A stretch of 64,000 nucleotides of DNA from Epiperipatus broadwayi (GCA_028023455.1 JAQFVV010012423.1:3397753-3461752), one strand, 5' to 3'. Positions 41,254-53,000 are shown, counted from the stretch's first letter. Numbers and translations are program-made. The notes: generated from the sequence alone by a model not told the origin.

Positions 41254-44200
41254 TGGTAATTGAATTTACATTGAGCCAATGTCTCCCCATACATTATCTC
41301 AATGGCATAAGAATACTATTACCTCTTTATTATCTCATTACTACATTTACAGCACTCTTATGTCTTTTATAAACATTAACTAACTTCAATAATAATAAAT
41401 AAATCTCAATCTTTTATTAAGGAAATGTAATTAAATAATCTCAGGTTCATTTAATTATCTTAAAGTAATAATACTTCTTGCAGATAGGCATGATAAGGGA
41501 TTTAATATCAAACCTAACTACACCTAACTTATAATAATAATAATAATAACTAACAATAATAATTTCTAGTGTATAAATTAATCTTATCTATTTTATTATA
41601 CTATTAATCATTAAGAAAATAAGTAAATCATATACATGTCTTTCACTTTCATATAGTATCTTAATTTAAAAATTATACTAAAATCTTATAATTCAATAAT
41701 ATGTGGCAATAAATAATATTATACTCTTATATTGCGCATTATAATTACTTTGTGACCATTATAATATTATATGTTAATGTCAATCAATCTCTATAAATTA
41801 TATTAAGGAAATACTGTGTTTCTTTTAAAATAATAATAACAATAAATTCATATTGTGCAAATATTATGTTCATTCAAATTATCTGTTGTCAAATGCTGTG
41901 GTGTAAAATAATGAATCCGACACACTTTTAAAAACAACTTAAACAAATTTATTTACATCAACTTTAATAAACAACTTATATACATTATTTACATTACAAG
42001 TGGAAACCAAAGAAAATAAAAATAAGAAAAATAATAATACAAGATTTTTACACTGTTACTATTTCCATAATCATAGATAGATAATCTATACATTTCTTAA
42101 ATGTTTTATCAGTAACATTTAATTAAGTTTGTAAACTTATATTTTAATAGATATCATTTGTCATCAGTTAGTACAAAAAAAAGGTTTTATGTAAAATATC
42201 ACTTATGTAGCATAGGTAAAATAAACAAACTTTAACAATTAAAATGCTACTTCCCTTAAGTATTATTGCTATTTCTATTATAATGTACTAGTATGTATTA
42301 CATTTACTATTAGCATTAATCAAATATCAACTTATGTATAGACTGATATAACTTTATAATATAATAACATTTATTGATTATATAATTATTTACTTCATTC
42401 TGATGTAATTTCATAATGTATGTCTTACCAAAATATGCAATACATATATGTTCTTTTCTTAAAAATAATATTTAAAATTATTCAACAACTTCAAATTTTA
42501 TAAAGTATTATATTAAAATAAATTCTATGATTCTTTTCTATTTAAACTACTACTCTTCTCTACTTGTTATTCCTATTCCTTCCTAATAAAATTTTATCTA
42601 CAAATATCATTTTAACCTTATTTAACTTCAGTAACAACTTACCAATTTTTAAAAAAATATGACTATCCAAACTCTCTTATACCACATCACCTATATCGAT
42701 AAAACCCTTCAACCAAAATATAAATTTCTATATAAAATTAATTTAACTTATCTAATAAAATAAAAATATAAATATTTTTAACCTCTTATTAACTTGAAAA
42801 GAAATATAAATAACTCATACTAATATAATAAATCAAATTCCTAATATTGTAACAGAAACATTAAAACTTATTCACGAAAGAATCATATAATTATTTCTGG
42901 ATTTCTCTTATTACGTTGTAAGAAATTTATATCATAAATTTAAAGTATGCATATTAAAATAAAACAGTTATTACTAATATTATGCGTGTATATTCTTTAA
43001 ATACTTATACATTCATTCAACAATCAATAACATTTGGTTGATCTAAAGAAAACAAAGCAAAATACATTAAATTATTATTATTATATAATTTTTACCATAA
43101 ATGATACTCCAATTTATAATCCGTCACACGATGTCCTCTAGGATTACAGTTTTACAAAATAATTTCACATTTATACTCAACAATTATTCTTTAAAATATT
43201 ACGTGTTGTATAATTATATAAAATAAACTTTATGAAATTAAGTGTTATATTAATATTTAGTTACTTTTTAAAAAAAAATGTACCTCTCTTATTTTTAATA
43301 AATCAATAAATAATTAAATATCTATGTTAGTTAAGAAAAACAAAAATATGTTACATAAAATCCAATGGTGTCTTCTTTCCACCCATAATTATTCTTTTTT
43401 TCCTAGGCACAAACTTTTACCTACATTACTTCCTTTTCCGGTACATCACGTGTTTTTAAAAGTTTTTATGAAATAAATGAAAACGTTTTTTTTTTAAAAA
43501 ATAAAATAAAAGAAGTTCCACCATAAAAAAACAAAATAATAATTAAAATAGTTTATAGGATCCGGATTCATTTCTTTAAAAAAAAAAAAAAAAAATTATT
43601 TAAAAGTTATTATTTCCAAAATTAGTCAATAGTTTATAATGTTCTTATTTAATTACTCTGAATTGACTTGGATATCCACGTATACTTATTTGCGCATTCC
43701 TTAACAAATATCTAGGTAAGATTAATTTCTACATTCTTCTGTACGGCCAGCATCCAGACTTTACTATATAATATTTTATTTATAGGTATTTCTTTACCAA
43801 TTAAATTTCCGATTTATTTGCCTTTTAAAACTATCGAAATCTAGTCTTTTAAACCACAAAGACTTAACAAGGCAAATACTTATGCAATTATTATTAATTA
43901 CCATATCTTTACCAAGATATGTACTTAAATTTATAATTTAAAAATACTTTCTTCATAAAGAAGTATTTATCTTTCTTTAAAATATTTGTTTACAAAAAAT
44001 CAATTATAATCAACTTTTAAATTCATATAATGTCCAATATATTACTTTTATCCAACTAGTAATTCTCCTAGTTAATCCAGCGTTTGTTATATTTTTAGTA
44101 TAAAGTCTCCAATACATTTTATCCTTATACAATGTTTTCATGATTATTTGATAGTAAATTGAACTTCGATAGAGACGATCAATAGGGAATTATAAATAAA

Positions 44201-45341
44201 TTAGCACTGTATATTTAACAGTAAAACTTTTATAATTTTTTTTAAAACTACTCTCTTATAATTTTAAAACGATTACGAGAGCGTCTATAATTTTACTTAG
44301 CTATATCTAATAGCACACTTCACTGAAAAGAAATTACAATCATAATCCCCCCTGAACAATTGAACCTTGGTTTTATACCGGAATACATTCCCCACTTGAT
44401 TGGTAAATTAAACAATCACCTTGCTAGCCTATTTACATATTTTACCAACAATACAGAATTAAAAATAAATAATGACTTATTTAATATTTATTATTTATTA
44501 CATTATTAAATTCTTAAATTGATCTTTATCATTTATTTAATTCCATTAAACATTTTTTTTAAAATATATTTTTTACTTTATTTCACTTTTAACTTTTATA
44601 AGACTATTTTTTAAACAAACTAAGTCTATTTTTATACGTTACGTTTTTTTAAACAGTATTTTAAAAATCAGATTTAATATTTCACATTAATTATCTTTAT
44701 TTTTATCTTGTGATAGCCAATATAATATTTCTGCAATTATTAATAAAATTTTAGAACATTTTTGCAACTTTACTAAAAAAAACTTACAAGCATGTGTGTA
44801 CATATGTCTATCTATCATCTGTTTTACAACACAGATACAAACGCTTGTAATATCTAAAAATAAACTAACAATTTAATTTTAAAAATAAATATTTTTAAAT
44901 TAAATAATATATTATAACAACTTTAAAATAATAATTCGATATTATTAAAATCAAATATTAATCTTCTATTATATACTATTAATAATTAAAATATTTATAT
45001 TCACTTATTAAATATTAATCTTTATCAACAATAAATATATGCATTTAATTTTAACTTGTCTTTTTTAAACTTTTAGCTTTAAACATTTATTTACAAAACT
45101 TATTAATGCAGTATTGATCATGGCCAGTTTTCCCAACCATATAATATTATCATTTTTTATTGAAACGTCTCTCTCAAACATTAGCACAATTTCACATATC
45201 AAATATTCATAGATTACTTTAATTAAATTTTTGAAAGATTATTATAAATAAAATCAACATCATATATCTAAATATATCTTAAATTTAAAATTTTTAATAA
45301 ATTGATACAACAATTTATGGAGACCCATACAAAAGGGCACA
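41254..45341 (-). repeat. 3' LTR of the giant-LTR element, 4088 bp
   Basis: Nearly identical to 50099-54115. The left edge is exact: homology starts at TGGTAATTGAAT (41254), while the bases before differ from those before 50099. The right edge is placed at GGGCACA (45335-45341), the reverse complement of TGTGCCC, next to the polypurine tract and matching the start of the old LTR at 899. Offset between copies changes from 8845 to 8837, so only small indels separate them. It contains no convincing ORF. Confidence 0.88.
44371..44403 (-). promoter_or_regulatory. CCAAT/TATA promoter in the 3' LTR
   Basis: On the minus strand CCAATCAAG (44403-44395) and TATAAAA (44377-44371) are followed by a G-run (GGGGGG, near 44350). 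The same arrangement exists at 53211-53243 and, in the old copy, at 1881-1915. In a 3' LTR it would drive outward transcription toward 41254 and beyond. Confidence 0.55.
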
Positions 45342-45357
45342 TATCCTCCTCCTTCGG
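45342..45357 (-). promoter_or_regulatory. Polypurine tract
   Basis: The minus strand reads GAAGGAGGAGGATA immediately before the 3' LTR start TGTGCCC. This is the expected site and composition for plus-strand DNA priming in LTR retrotransposons, and it fixes the LTR boundary. Confidence 0.75.
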
Positions 45358-45637
45358 ATAAAATTTTAAATTAACCATCTACTTTCATCTTCTTTAATCT
45401 ATAATTATTATCTCCATTTCCTTATCATTGAATATCATAATAAATTACTTTAACATGAAATTTTATAAAGCATTGGAACATCACATTAAAATCTCAACCC
45501 AAAACACCTTTAAATGAAATTATCATAACTTTCTTTTACTTTATAAAATTAAGTCTCATTTTTCCTTTATTTATATTTTTAATTAGGTTAATTTTATTTC
45601 CCTAATCTTACTATGAAATATCAAGTTTTAAATCCCT

Positions 45638-45907
45638 TTAAATAACACCTTTTATACAAATTAAACTGTGAACATATATTTCTATAATTAACACTACCTT
45701 TTGAATCACATCTTGCATTTTACTTTTAAACTTGTTGCTAGTTTCATTAGCAGTTTTTAATAAATCATTATCTAATAAATCTAGACACTTTTCATCTAAA
45801 GAGATTAACTTTATCCCTGAAGATTTATTAATTTTATGATCACTACTACAATATTCATGAAAATTCTTAAATTCATCCATAACTCTTTTCATAAATTGAC
45901 CTTTCAT
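45638..45907 (-). CDS. Unknown ORF downstream of the integrase remnant
   Basis: An 89-codon open stretch rich in lysine, glutamate and asparagine, with an amphipathic helix-like middle (residues 35-70) and a hydrophobic C-terminus (VVLIIEIYVHSLICI). It lies between the integrase tail and the 3' LTR, where some Ty3/gypsy elements carry an extra ORF. The region just upstream (45908-46350) is similarly lysine and glutamate rich but full of stops, so this may be the end of a longer, broken reading frame. I do not recognise it; the hydrophobic end alone does not justify calling it an envelope protein. Confidence 0.35.
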   Translation of the reverse strand: MKGQFMKRVMDEFKNFHEYCSSDHKINKSSGIKLISLDEKCLDLLDNDLLKTANETSNKFKSKMQDVIQKVVLIIEIYVHSLICIKGVI

Positions 45908-46359
45908 AAGATCTATTCACTCTTATCATATTATTCATCAATATAAAATATTCTTTAGGTTCTCTCAATATTCTTCTATATAATTCATTCCTTTTATCAC
46001 TTATTTTAACATACTATCTATTTTCATTTATTTCTCCCTTAGTCATTATAATGAGTTTTTTATACTCTTCTCTCTTTTATTAACTAACTTATTATTTAAA
46101 ATATTTACTTCAACAGCTAACTCAATTTCTTTTCTAGTTATTCTGACAAAAAAATCATTTCTTCCTAAATTATCATTTACTGACTTAATAAATGGTACCT
46201 CACCATATATTTTTTATAATCTACTTCAATAAAATCTTTATTTTCTTCTGCTAACTTACTACATATAACAATAAATTATTTCATGATATAAAAAAATAAA
46301 GTATCTGAACATCACATTGAAAATCTCCACCCACAATACATCTTTTTGAAAATCATAAT
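45908..46359 (-). pseudogene. Decayed coding-like region between integrase tail and ORF3
   Basis: The minus-strand composition (AGAAGAAAATAAAGATTTTATTGAAG and similar) resembles the coiled-coil coding style of the upstream Gag, but stops occur in all frames. Probably the front part of the 45638-45907 ORF. Confidence 0.35.
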
Positions 46360-46611
46360 TTACACTTCAGAAGGATATGGCATCAAACTTGTTGCATTAT
46401 AAGTTCCTTTTTCACCATCTGGTGTGGTTAACATAAATGCATTTTCACCTACTTTGCAAGATATTCTATATGGACCCTCATACAAACTAAGAAATTTTTT
46501 AAATTGATTTCTTTGAAGGTTGCTAACATGGGGTGTTCTAATTAGAACTAAATCATTAATTTTAAATGGATGTGGTTTATTATGGGATTTTTTTACTCTC
46601 TTTGCACCCAT
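46360..46611 (-). pseudogene. Integrase C-terminal tail of the giant-LTR element
   Basis: An 83-residue open stretch whose sequence is that of a Ty3/gypsy integrase C-terminus: NDLVLIRT at residues 19-26, then LYEGPYRIS at 43-51, EKGTYNATSLMPY at 67-79. The second element in this window ends almost the same way (LYEGPYQIS and ERGTYNARSLKPY). In-frame residues upstream of the Met (INQAKVKLHI) continue the family pattern for about 13 codons, then homology stops. The zinc-binding and DDE catalytic parts are absent. Confidence 0.8.
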
Positions 46612-46771
46612 AATATGAAGCTTTACTTTAGCTTGATTAATATCTTCATCCCTATTAATTTGTTTTTAAAATCAATATCAAGATTTAAAGTATTAATCAC
46701 CCATATCTAATAATTTCCCACTTTTTTAGCACCGGGTTCTTGCAAAGAGGAACTGACATACAAAGACCTTT
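46612..46771 (-). other. Deletion junction between Gag tail and integrase tail
   Basis: Only about 160 bp separate the end of the Gag-like frame from the integrase tail. In a complete element about 3 kb of protease, RT, RNase H and integrase core would lie here. The short stretch has stops in all frames. Confidence 0.65.
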
Positions 46772-47074
46772 TTAGTTTAATTTCTTACTACTAGCTTTAT
46801 TAGCTGGTCTTTTCAAAATTGTGGTCACACCACTAGTAGAAGGCTGATTACTTTGATTATCATTTCTATCCCTAAATGTATCGAAACTAACAAATTTTCT
46901 TAAGTGTGGAGACATCCTATCTCTACCTCTGTATTCATATCTCCTTTTAAACCCTGCAGAAGATCTCACACCAGTATTGACATTAATATTTGATAAAGGA
47001 TAATTATTTCTCTCTTTGTTTATCTTAAATCTATTGTCCATAGATATCTCAGCTACCTCAAGAGCATCTAACAC
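46772..47074 (-). CDS. Gag C-terminal basic region
   Basis: A 100-residue open stretch with a basic arginine and lysine rich centre (FKRRYEYRGRDRM) and a serine, glutamine, proline rich part. In Ty3/gypsy elements this position holds nucleocapsid; no CCHC zinc knuckle is visible, so RNA binding would rely on the basic patches. It is in a different frame from the capsid stretch upstream; a shift near 47090 separates them, and the residues just before the Met (SIEEVSEV) join the family pattern. Confidence 0.6.
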   Translation of the reverse strand: MLDALEVAEISMDNRFKINKERNNYPLSNINVNTGVRSSAGFKRRYEYRGRDRMSPHLRKFVSFDTFRDRNDNQSNQPSTSGVTTILKRPANKASSKKLN

Positions 47075-47088
47075 CTCTGAAACCTCTT

Positions 47089-47397
47089 CTATCGAACCAC
47101 GACAGCAGCTATCAGTAACTGTTCGACATTTTTAGGCAAATTATGTCTTACTATTCTTACAATCTGTCCTTCTGATAATGGACAAGCAGTCAATGTTTTC
47201 AACCGAACAGCCTGATTTCTAAAAAAACTTGTATAACTGCCTTTGCTGATATGGTATTTTTCCTGGGTAATTTGGTATCTAATGCTATCGTGTTTATCAG
47301 AGTTCCAAAAACTTCCCACAATAAAACATTGAAAATCGTTGTAAGTTATTGGTTTTTCAAAAAGTGATTGCCACCAATCTTTGGCAATTCCATACAA
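47089..47397 (-). CDS. Capsid-like Gag core, partial
   Basis: A 102-residue open stretch with Ty3/gypsy capsid features: GIAKDWWQSL at residues 3-12 (tryptophan pair), a spaced DFQCFIVGSFW at 21-31, YHISKGSYTSFFRNQAVRL near 48-66, and a following helix LSEGQIVRIVRHNLP. Bases upstream (47398-47560) encode the N-terminal part with a FKGEYMENPSEFLNNLDELF-type start in another frame. The last residues (after VVV) are out of frame. Role: structural shell of the virus-like particle. Confidence 0.7.
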   Translation of the reverse strand: MYGIAKDWWQSLFEKPITYNDFQCFIVGSFWNSDKHDSIRYQITQEKYHISKGSYTSFFRNQAVRLKTLTACPLSEGQIVRIVRHNLPKNVEQLLIAAVVVR

Positions 47398-47660
47398 ATG
47401 GTTGCTACAAACTGCTACTTTTTCTTTCTCTGATAATGAACATATGGAAATAATTCATCTAAATTATTTAAGAACTCTGAGGGATTTTCCATATACTCTC
47501 CTTTAAATGGCTTAACTTTCATGAAACGTAAGGCCATCAAATTATTTGCATTTCCCTCATAATTAACAATTTCTCTGACCGGTCTACTATCAATTTCTTT
47601 AACAACAGTAAGTTCTGACTGATTACTATCACCTTTCCTTACCGATTCTACTTTATTTAT
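47398..47660 (-). pseudogene. Capsid N-terminal part after a nonsense codon
   Basis: In the same frame as the coiled-coil ORF above it but behind its TGA stop (47661-47663). It encodes about 70 further codons with MENPSEFLNNLDELFPY, then shifts frame near 47435 before the WW motif. So Gag was once one long protein of coiled coil, capsid and basic tail, now cut by one stop and two frameshifts. Confidence 0.65.
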
Positions 47661-49190
47661 TCATGATAAATTAATATAATCTTCATATGTCTTATCACTT
47701 ACTTTCCCTTTTACTAATTCTGTCTTTGTATTATTTACATTTTTCATCTCTATCTGGTTACACATCTGTTGAATTTTTCCCTCGAAATCCATTTGTTCAA
47801 GTACTTGCTTAACATACCCTTTCTGCTCCTTTCTAAATTCGTCTAAATTTTTATCTAAGATTTCCTTATACTTATCACTATTTTGTTCTAACATACCCGC
47901 TTGCTCTTTTATGTCATTTTGCATACGTTTTAAATTCTCACCTACCTTTGATCGATATTTATGTTCATCGACTCTTTTAATATCTAGACCCTTAAATTTT
48001 TCTATTAGTTCCTTTTCTATCTCATCCTTTATATCTACTTTAGCCTGAACTATTGTACTCCTAACACTTTTAATATCCTCACTAACATTATTAACATGAC
48101 TTTTAACTTCACAAATCTTATTATCAACCTTCAATTTATAACTATCAATTTTTAAAGCTAAATCATTATTATTTATTCTACACTGATTAATAGATTCTGC
48201 TATTTGATCTTTCAAACTCTTAATCGTGTTTTCTGAAAATTCACACAATCTTTTTTCCAATAATTCCTGATTTTTATCATCAATTTTTATCACTTCTATC
48301 TTTAAAGATTCAATTACTTCCTCATTCTTGCTAAACCTTAAATCAAGATTATCAACTTTATCTTCCATTTCTTTTTTAAAATTCTTTACAATTTCACAAT
48401 TATCATCAATCTTTTTATTTATATTGTCTATACAAAATCTGATTTCTTCTCTATCTTTATTTAAGTCTTCTTTAACTTCTTTAATATTTTCCTCAAGAGA
48501 TTCTACTTTTATATTATTTTTATTTATATACTCTCTAAGAGAATCGAACTTCATATTCATATCTTCTTTAAAAGAATCAAATCTAATACTATTTTTATTA
48601 CTCTCCTCTTTCATTTCTTCTTTAATAGAATCAAATCTAATACTATTTTTATTACTCTCCTCTTTCATATCTTCTTTAAAAGAATCCAATCTAATATTTA
48701 AAGAATCAAATCTAATACTATTTTCATTCCTCTCCCTTTTCATTTCTTCTTTAAAAGAATCAAATCTAATACTATTTTTATTACTCTCCTCTTTCATTTC
48801 TTCTTTAAAAGAATCAAATCTAATATTTAAAGAATCAAATCTAATACTATTTTCATTCCTCTTCTCTTTCATTTCTTCTTTAAAAGAATCAAATCTAATA
48901 CTATTTTTATTCACTGAATCAATAATACCTTGACTCATTAATTCAAAATGCTTCATGAAATCAAACATCGAGAAATTATCTATATTTTTCTCAGTTTTTA
49001 TTACTTCTTTCTCTATTGTTTTAAAAATTATCTCTTCCTCCTCCTCTATTTTACTATCCATATCTTGAATATTTTCTAATATTGTCTCAAAATCTACTGA
49101 TTTCTCCACTTCTTTTCTCTCCTCAGAACTATTATCCTCAACAATAAAATTAGACATCTCAACTTCTAAATCTTTATCCCAGTTATTCAT
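47661..49190 (-). CDS. Long coiled-coil Gag N-terminus with peptide repeats
   Basis: A 509-residue open frame starting at an ATG in the element's 5' region. Residues 1-90 are acidic. Residues 95-227 are tandem repeats of NSIRFDSFKEEMKEE-type units, alternating 18 and 25 residues; the longer form adds one extra heptad (LNIRFDS). An 18-residue unit equals a heptad plus a hendecad, consistent with a continuous coiled coil. The remainder is heptad-like with charged surfaces (KIDDNCEIVKNFKKEMEDKV and similar). It is likely a trimer or dimer-forming Gag extension, located before the capsid region. Family databases might match it only by coiled coil. The antisense ORF 48328-48933 is a shadow. Confidence 0.75.
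   Translation of the reverse strand: MNNWDKDLEVEMSNFIVEDNSSEERKEVEKSVDFETILENIQDMDSKIEEEEEIIFKTIEKEVIKTEKNIDNFSMFDFMKHFELMSQGIIDSVNKNSIRFDSFKEEMKEKRNENSIRFDSLNIRFDSFKEEMKEESNKNSIRFDSFKEEMKRERNENSIRFDSLNIRLDSFKEDMKEESNKNSIRFDSIKEEMKEESNKNSIRFDSFKEDMNMKFDSLREYINKNNIKVESLEENIKEVKEDLNKDREEIRFCIDNINKKIDDNCEIVKNFKKEMEDKVDNLDLRFSKNEEVIESLKIEVIKIDDKNQELLEKRLCEFSENTIKSLKDQIAESINQCRINNNDLALKIDSYKLKVDNKICEVKSHVNNVSEDIKSVRSTIVQAKVDIKDEIEKELIEKFKGLDIKRVDEHKYRSKVGENLKRMQNDIKEQAGMLEQNSDKYKEILDKNLDEFRKEQKGYVKQVLEQMDFEGKIQQMCNQIEMKNVNNTKTELVKGKVSDKTYEDYINLS
48510..48908 (-). repeat. Coding tandem repeat (54 and 75 bp units) in Gag
   Basis: Six to seven copies of a phrase reading TTAAAAGAATCAAATCTAAT on the plus strand. 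Units of 54 and 75 bp alternate, always multiples of three, so the frame is kept. Near-identity between units suggests recent expansion or gene conversion. Confidence 0.9.
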
Positions 49191-50098
49191 TTCTATATTT
49201 TTTTAAAATTCAGTTCTAGTAGTATGCAGTACTTATTATCAATATTTTCAAAAAAAATAATTACCTACCAACCTTTCCATCTCCACTCAATTCACTTCTA
49301 CAATTAATCACAAAACATCATCTCTAAAAACTCTACACTGATTATTATTAACTAATTATATAACTACAAATAACAAGATTGTATCATGTCATTAATTTTC
49401 ACACCTATGATCCACAGACAATTTGCACATAATATATTATATTCAATATACATTTAAAATATCTTAAGAATTGACATGGTCATATTACAAAATAATTATT
49501 TGCCACATATTCATAATTTTACATATTTATTTACTCATTAATTTAAAATAACCTAGTATTTAATTTTAAATAATCATATTATAGACACCATATGAAAATA
49601 TAATAGCTTTAATAATAAGATTTTCATTTTAATTTTATAATTAACATCTAATCAATTATAACTACTATTATAGAAATACTAAACTATTTATATTTAATAA
49701 AATAAACTAATCATTAATTCATAAATTATACATTTTAACCCATATACTATTTTTATTAACAAATCTATACCTATCACTCTATTCCCCTAACATATACTAA
49801 GCCTAAAATTGTGTATCCAAATCCTTAACTAAATATCTAAGCCTACAACATTTGGGTGCCAAAATCCTAACTACCGTTTGTACCCTCACTTCCCGATACA
49901 TAATATAACTTAAAATATGACTAGCTCAATTAAATCGTTATGCTCGGCTAAAATATGTATAACTATCATTAATATATTTTTATAATACTATATCTTATCA
50001 GATTCATTATAACTTACCAAAATTAATATAGTTCAATATCATGTACTAATTAAATAAGTATTTATTAAAATCATGAGACTATGAAGTGAAGTTACAAG
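49191..50098 (-). other. 5' untranslated region of the giant-LTR element
   Basis: About 0.9 kb between the 5' LTR and the Gag start, with no ORF. On the coding strand the first bases after the LTR are CTTGTAACTTCACTTCATAG; no TGG-initial primer-binding site adjoins the LTR. The stretch TTCACTTCATAGTCTCATGA is also retained in the old copy after 5652. Confidence 0.6.
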
Positions 50099-53000
50099 TG
50101 GTAATTGAATTTACATTGAGCCAATGTCTCCCCATACATTATCTCAATGGCATAAGAATACTATTACCTCTTTATTATCTCATTACTACATTTACAGCAC
50201 TCTTATGTCTTTTATAAACATTAACTAACTTCAATAATAATAAATAAATCTCAATCTTTTATTAAGGAAATGTAATTAAATAATCTCAGGTTCTTTTAAT
50301 TATCTTAAAGTAATAATACTTCTTGCAGATAGGCATGATAAGGGATTTAATATCAAACCTAACTACACCTAACTTATAATAATAATAATAACTAACAATA
50401 ATAATTTCTAGTGTATAAATTAATATTATCTATTTTATTATACTATTAATCATTAAGAAAATAAGTAAATCATATACATGTCTTTCATTTTCATATAGTA
50501 TCTTAATTTAAAAATTATACTAAAATCTTATAATTCAATAATATGTGGCAATAAATAATATTATACTCTTATATTGTGCATTATAATTACTTTGTGACCA
50601 TTATAATATTATATGTTAATATCAATCAATCTCTATAAATTATATTAAGGAAATACTGTGTTTCTTTTAAAATAATAATAACAATAAATTCATATTGTGC
50701 AAATATTATGTTTATTCAAATTATCTGTTGTCAAATGCTGTGGTGTAAAATAATGAATCCGACACACTTTTAAAAACAACTTAAACAAATTTATTTACAT
50801 CAACTTTAATAAACAACTTATATACATTATTTACATTACAAGTGGAAACCAAAGAAAATAAAAATAAGAAAAATAATAATACAAGATTTTTACACTGTTA
50901 CTATTTCCATAATCATAGATAGATAATCTATACATTTCTTAAATGTTTTATCAGTACCATTTAATTAAGTTTGTAAACTTATATTTTAATAGATATCATT
51001 TGTCATCAGTTAGTACAAAAGAAGGTTTTATGTAAAATATCACTTATGTAGCATAGGTAAAATAAACAAACTTTAACAATTAAAATGCTACTTCTCTTAA
51101 GTATTATTGCTATTTCTATTATAATGTACTAGTATGTATTACATTTACTATTAGCATTAATCAAATATCAACTAATGTATAGACTGATATAACTTTATAA
51201 TATAATAACATTTATTGATTATATAATTATTTACTTCATTCTGATGTAATTTCATAATGTATGTCTTACCAAAATATGCAATACATATATGTTCTTTTCT
51301 TAAAATAATATTTAAAATTATTCAACAACTTCAAATTTTATAAAGTATTATATTAAAATAAATTCTATGATTCTTTTCTATTTAAACTACTACTCTTCTC
51401 TACTTGGTATTCCTATTCCTTCCTAATAAAATTTTATCTACAAATATCATTTTAACCTTATTTAACTTCAGTAACAACTTACCAATTTTTAAAAAAAATA
51501 TGACTATCCAAACTCTCTTATACCTCATCATCTATATACGATAAATCCTTCAACCAAAATATAAATTTCTATATAAAATTAATTTAACTTATCTAATAAA
51601 ATAAAAATATAAATATTTTTAACCTCTTATTAACTTGAAAAGAAATATAAATAACTCATATTAATATAATAAATCAAATTCCTAATATTGTAACAGAAAC
51701 ATTAAAACTTATTCACGAAAGAATCATATAATTATTTCTGGATTTCTCTTATTACGTTGTAAGAAATTTATATCATAAATTTAAAGTATGCATATTAAAA
51801 TAAAACTGTTATTACTAATATTATGCGTGTATATTCTTTAAATACTTATACATTCATTCAACAATCAATAACATTTGGTTGATCTAAAGAAAACAAAGCA
51901 AAATACATTAAATTATTATTATTATATAATTTTTACCATAAATGATACTCCAATTTATAATCCGTCACATGATGTCCTCTAGGATTACAGTTTTACAAAA
52001 TAATTTCACATTTATACTCAACAATTATTCTTTAAAATATTACATGTTGTATAATTATATAAAAATAAACTTTATGAAATTAAGTGTTATATTAATATTT
52101 AGTTACTTTAAAAAAAAAAAAATGTACCTCTCTTATCTTTAATAAATCAATAAATAATTAAATATCTATGTTAGTTAAGAAAAACAAAAATATGTTACAT
52201 AAAATCCAACGGTGTCTTCTTTCCACCCATAATTGTTCTTTTTTTCCTAGGCACAAACTTTTACCAACATTACTTCCTTTTCCGGTACATCACATGTTTT
52301 TAAAAGTTTTTATGAAATAAATGAAAACGTTTTTTTTTAAAAAAATAAAATAAAATAAGTTCCACCATAAAAAAACAAAATAATAATTAAAATAGTTTAT
52401 AGGATCCGGATTCATTTCTTTAAAAAAAAAAAAAAATTATTTAAAAGTTATTATTTCCAGGATTAGTCAATAGTTTATAATGTTCTTATTTAATTACTCT
52501 GAATTGACTTGGATATCCACATATACTTATTTGCGCATTCCTTAACAAATATCTAGGTAAGATTAATTTCTACATTCTTCTGTACGACCAGCGTCCAGAC
52601 TTTACTATATAATATTTTATTTATAGGTATTTCTTTACCAATTAAATTTCCGATTTATTTGCCTTTTAAAACTATCGAAATCTAGTCGTTTAAACCACAA
52701 AGACTTAACAAGGCAAATACTTATGCAATTATTATTAATTACCATATCTTTACCAAGATATATACTTAAATTTATAATTTAAAAATACTTTCTTCATAAA
52801 GAAGTATTTATCTTTCTTTAAAATATTTGTTTACAAAAATCAATTATAATCAACTTTTAAATTCATATAATGTCCAATATATTACTTTTATCAAACTAGT
52901 AATTCTCCTAGTTAATCCAGCGTTTGTTATATTTTTAGTATAAAGTCTCCAATACATTTTATCCTTATACGATGTTTTCATGATTATTTGATAGTAAATT

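Noticed and set aside
45638-45907. Envelope glycoprotein of the giant-LTR element
   Set aside because: No signal peptide, cleavage site or cysteine pattern; only a short hydrophobic end, so the label is not justified.
48328-48933. 201-codon plus-strand ORF rich in leucine, serine and phenylalanine
   Set aside because: Exact antisense of the coding tandem repeat in the Gag coiled coil; its regularity is inherited from the other strand.
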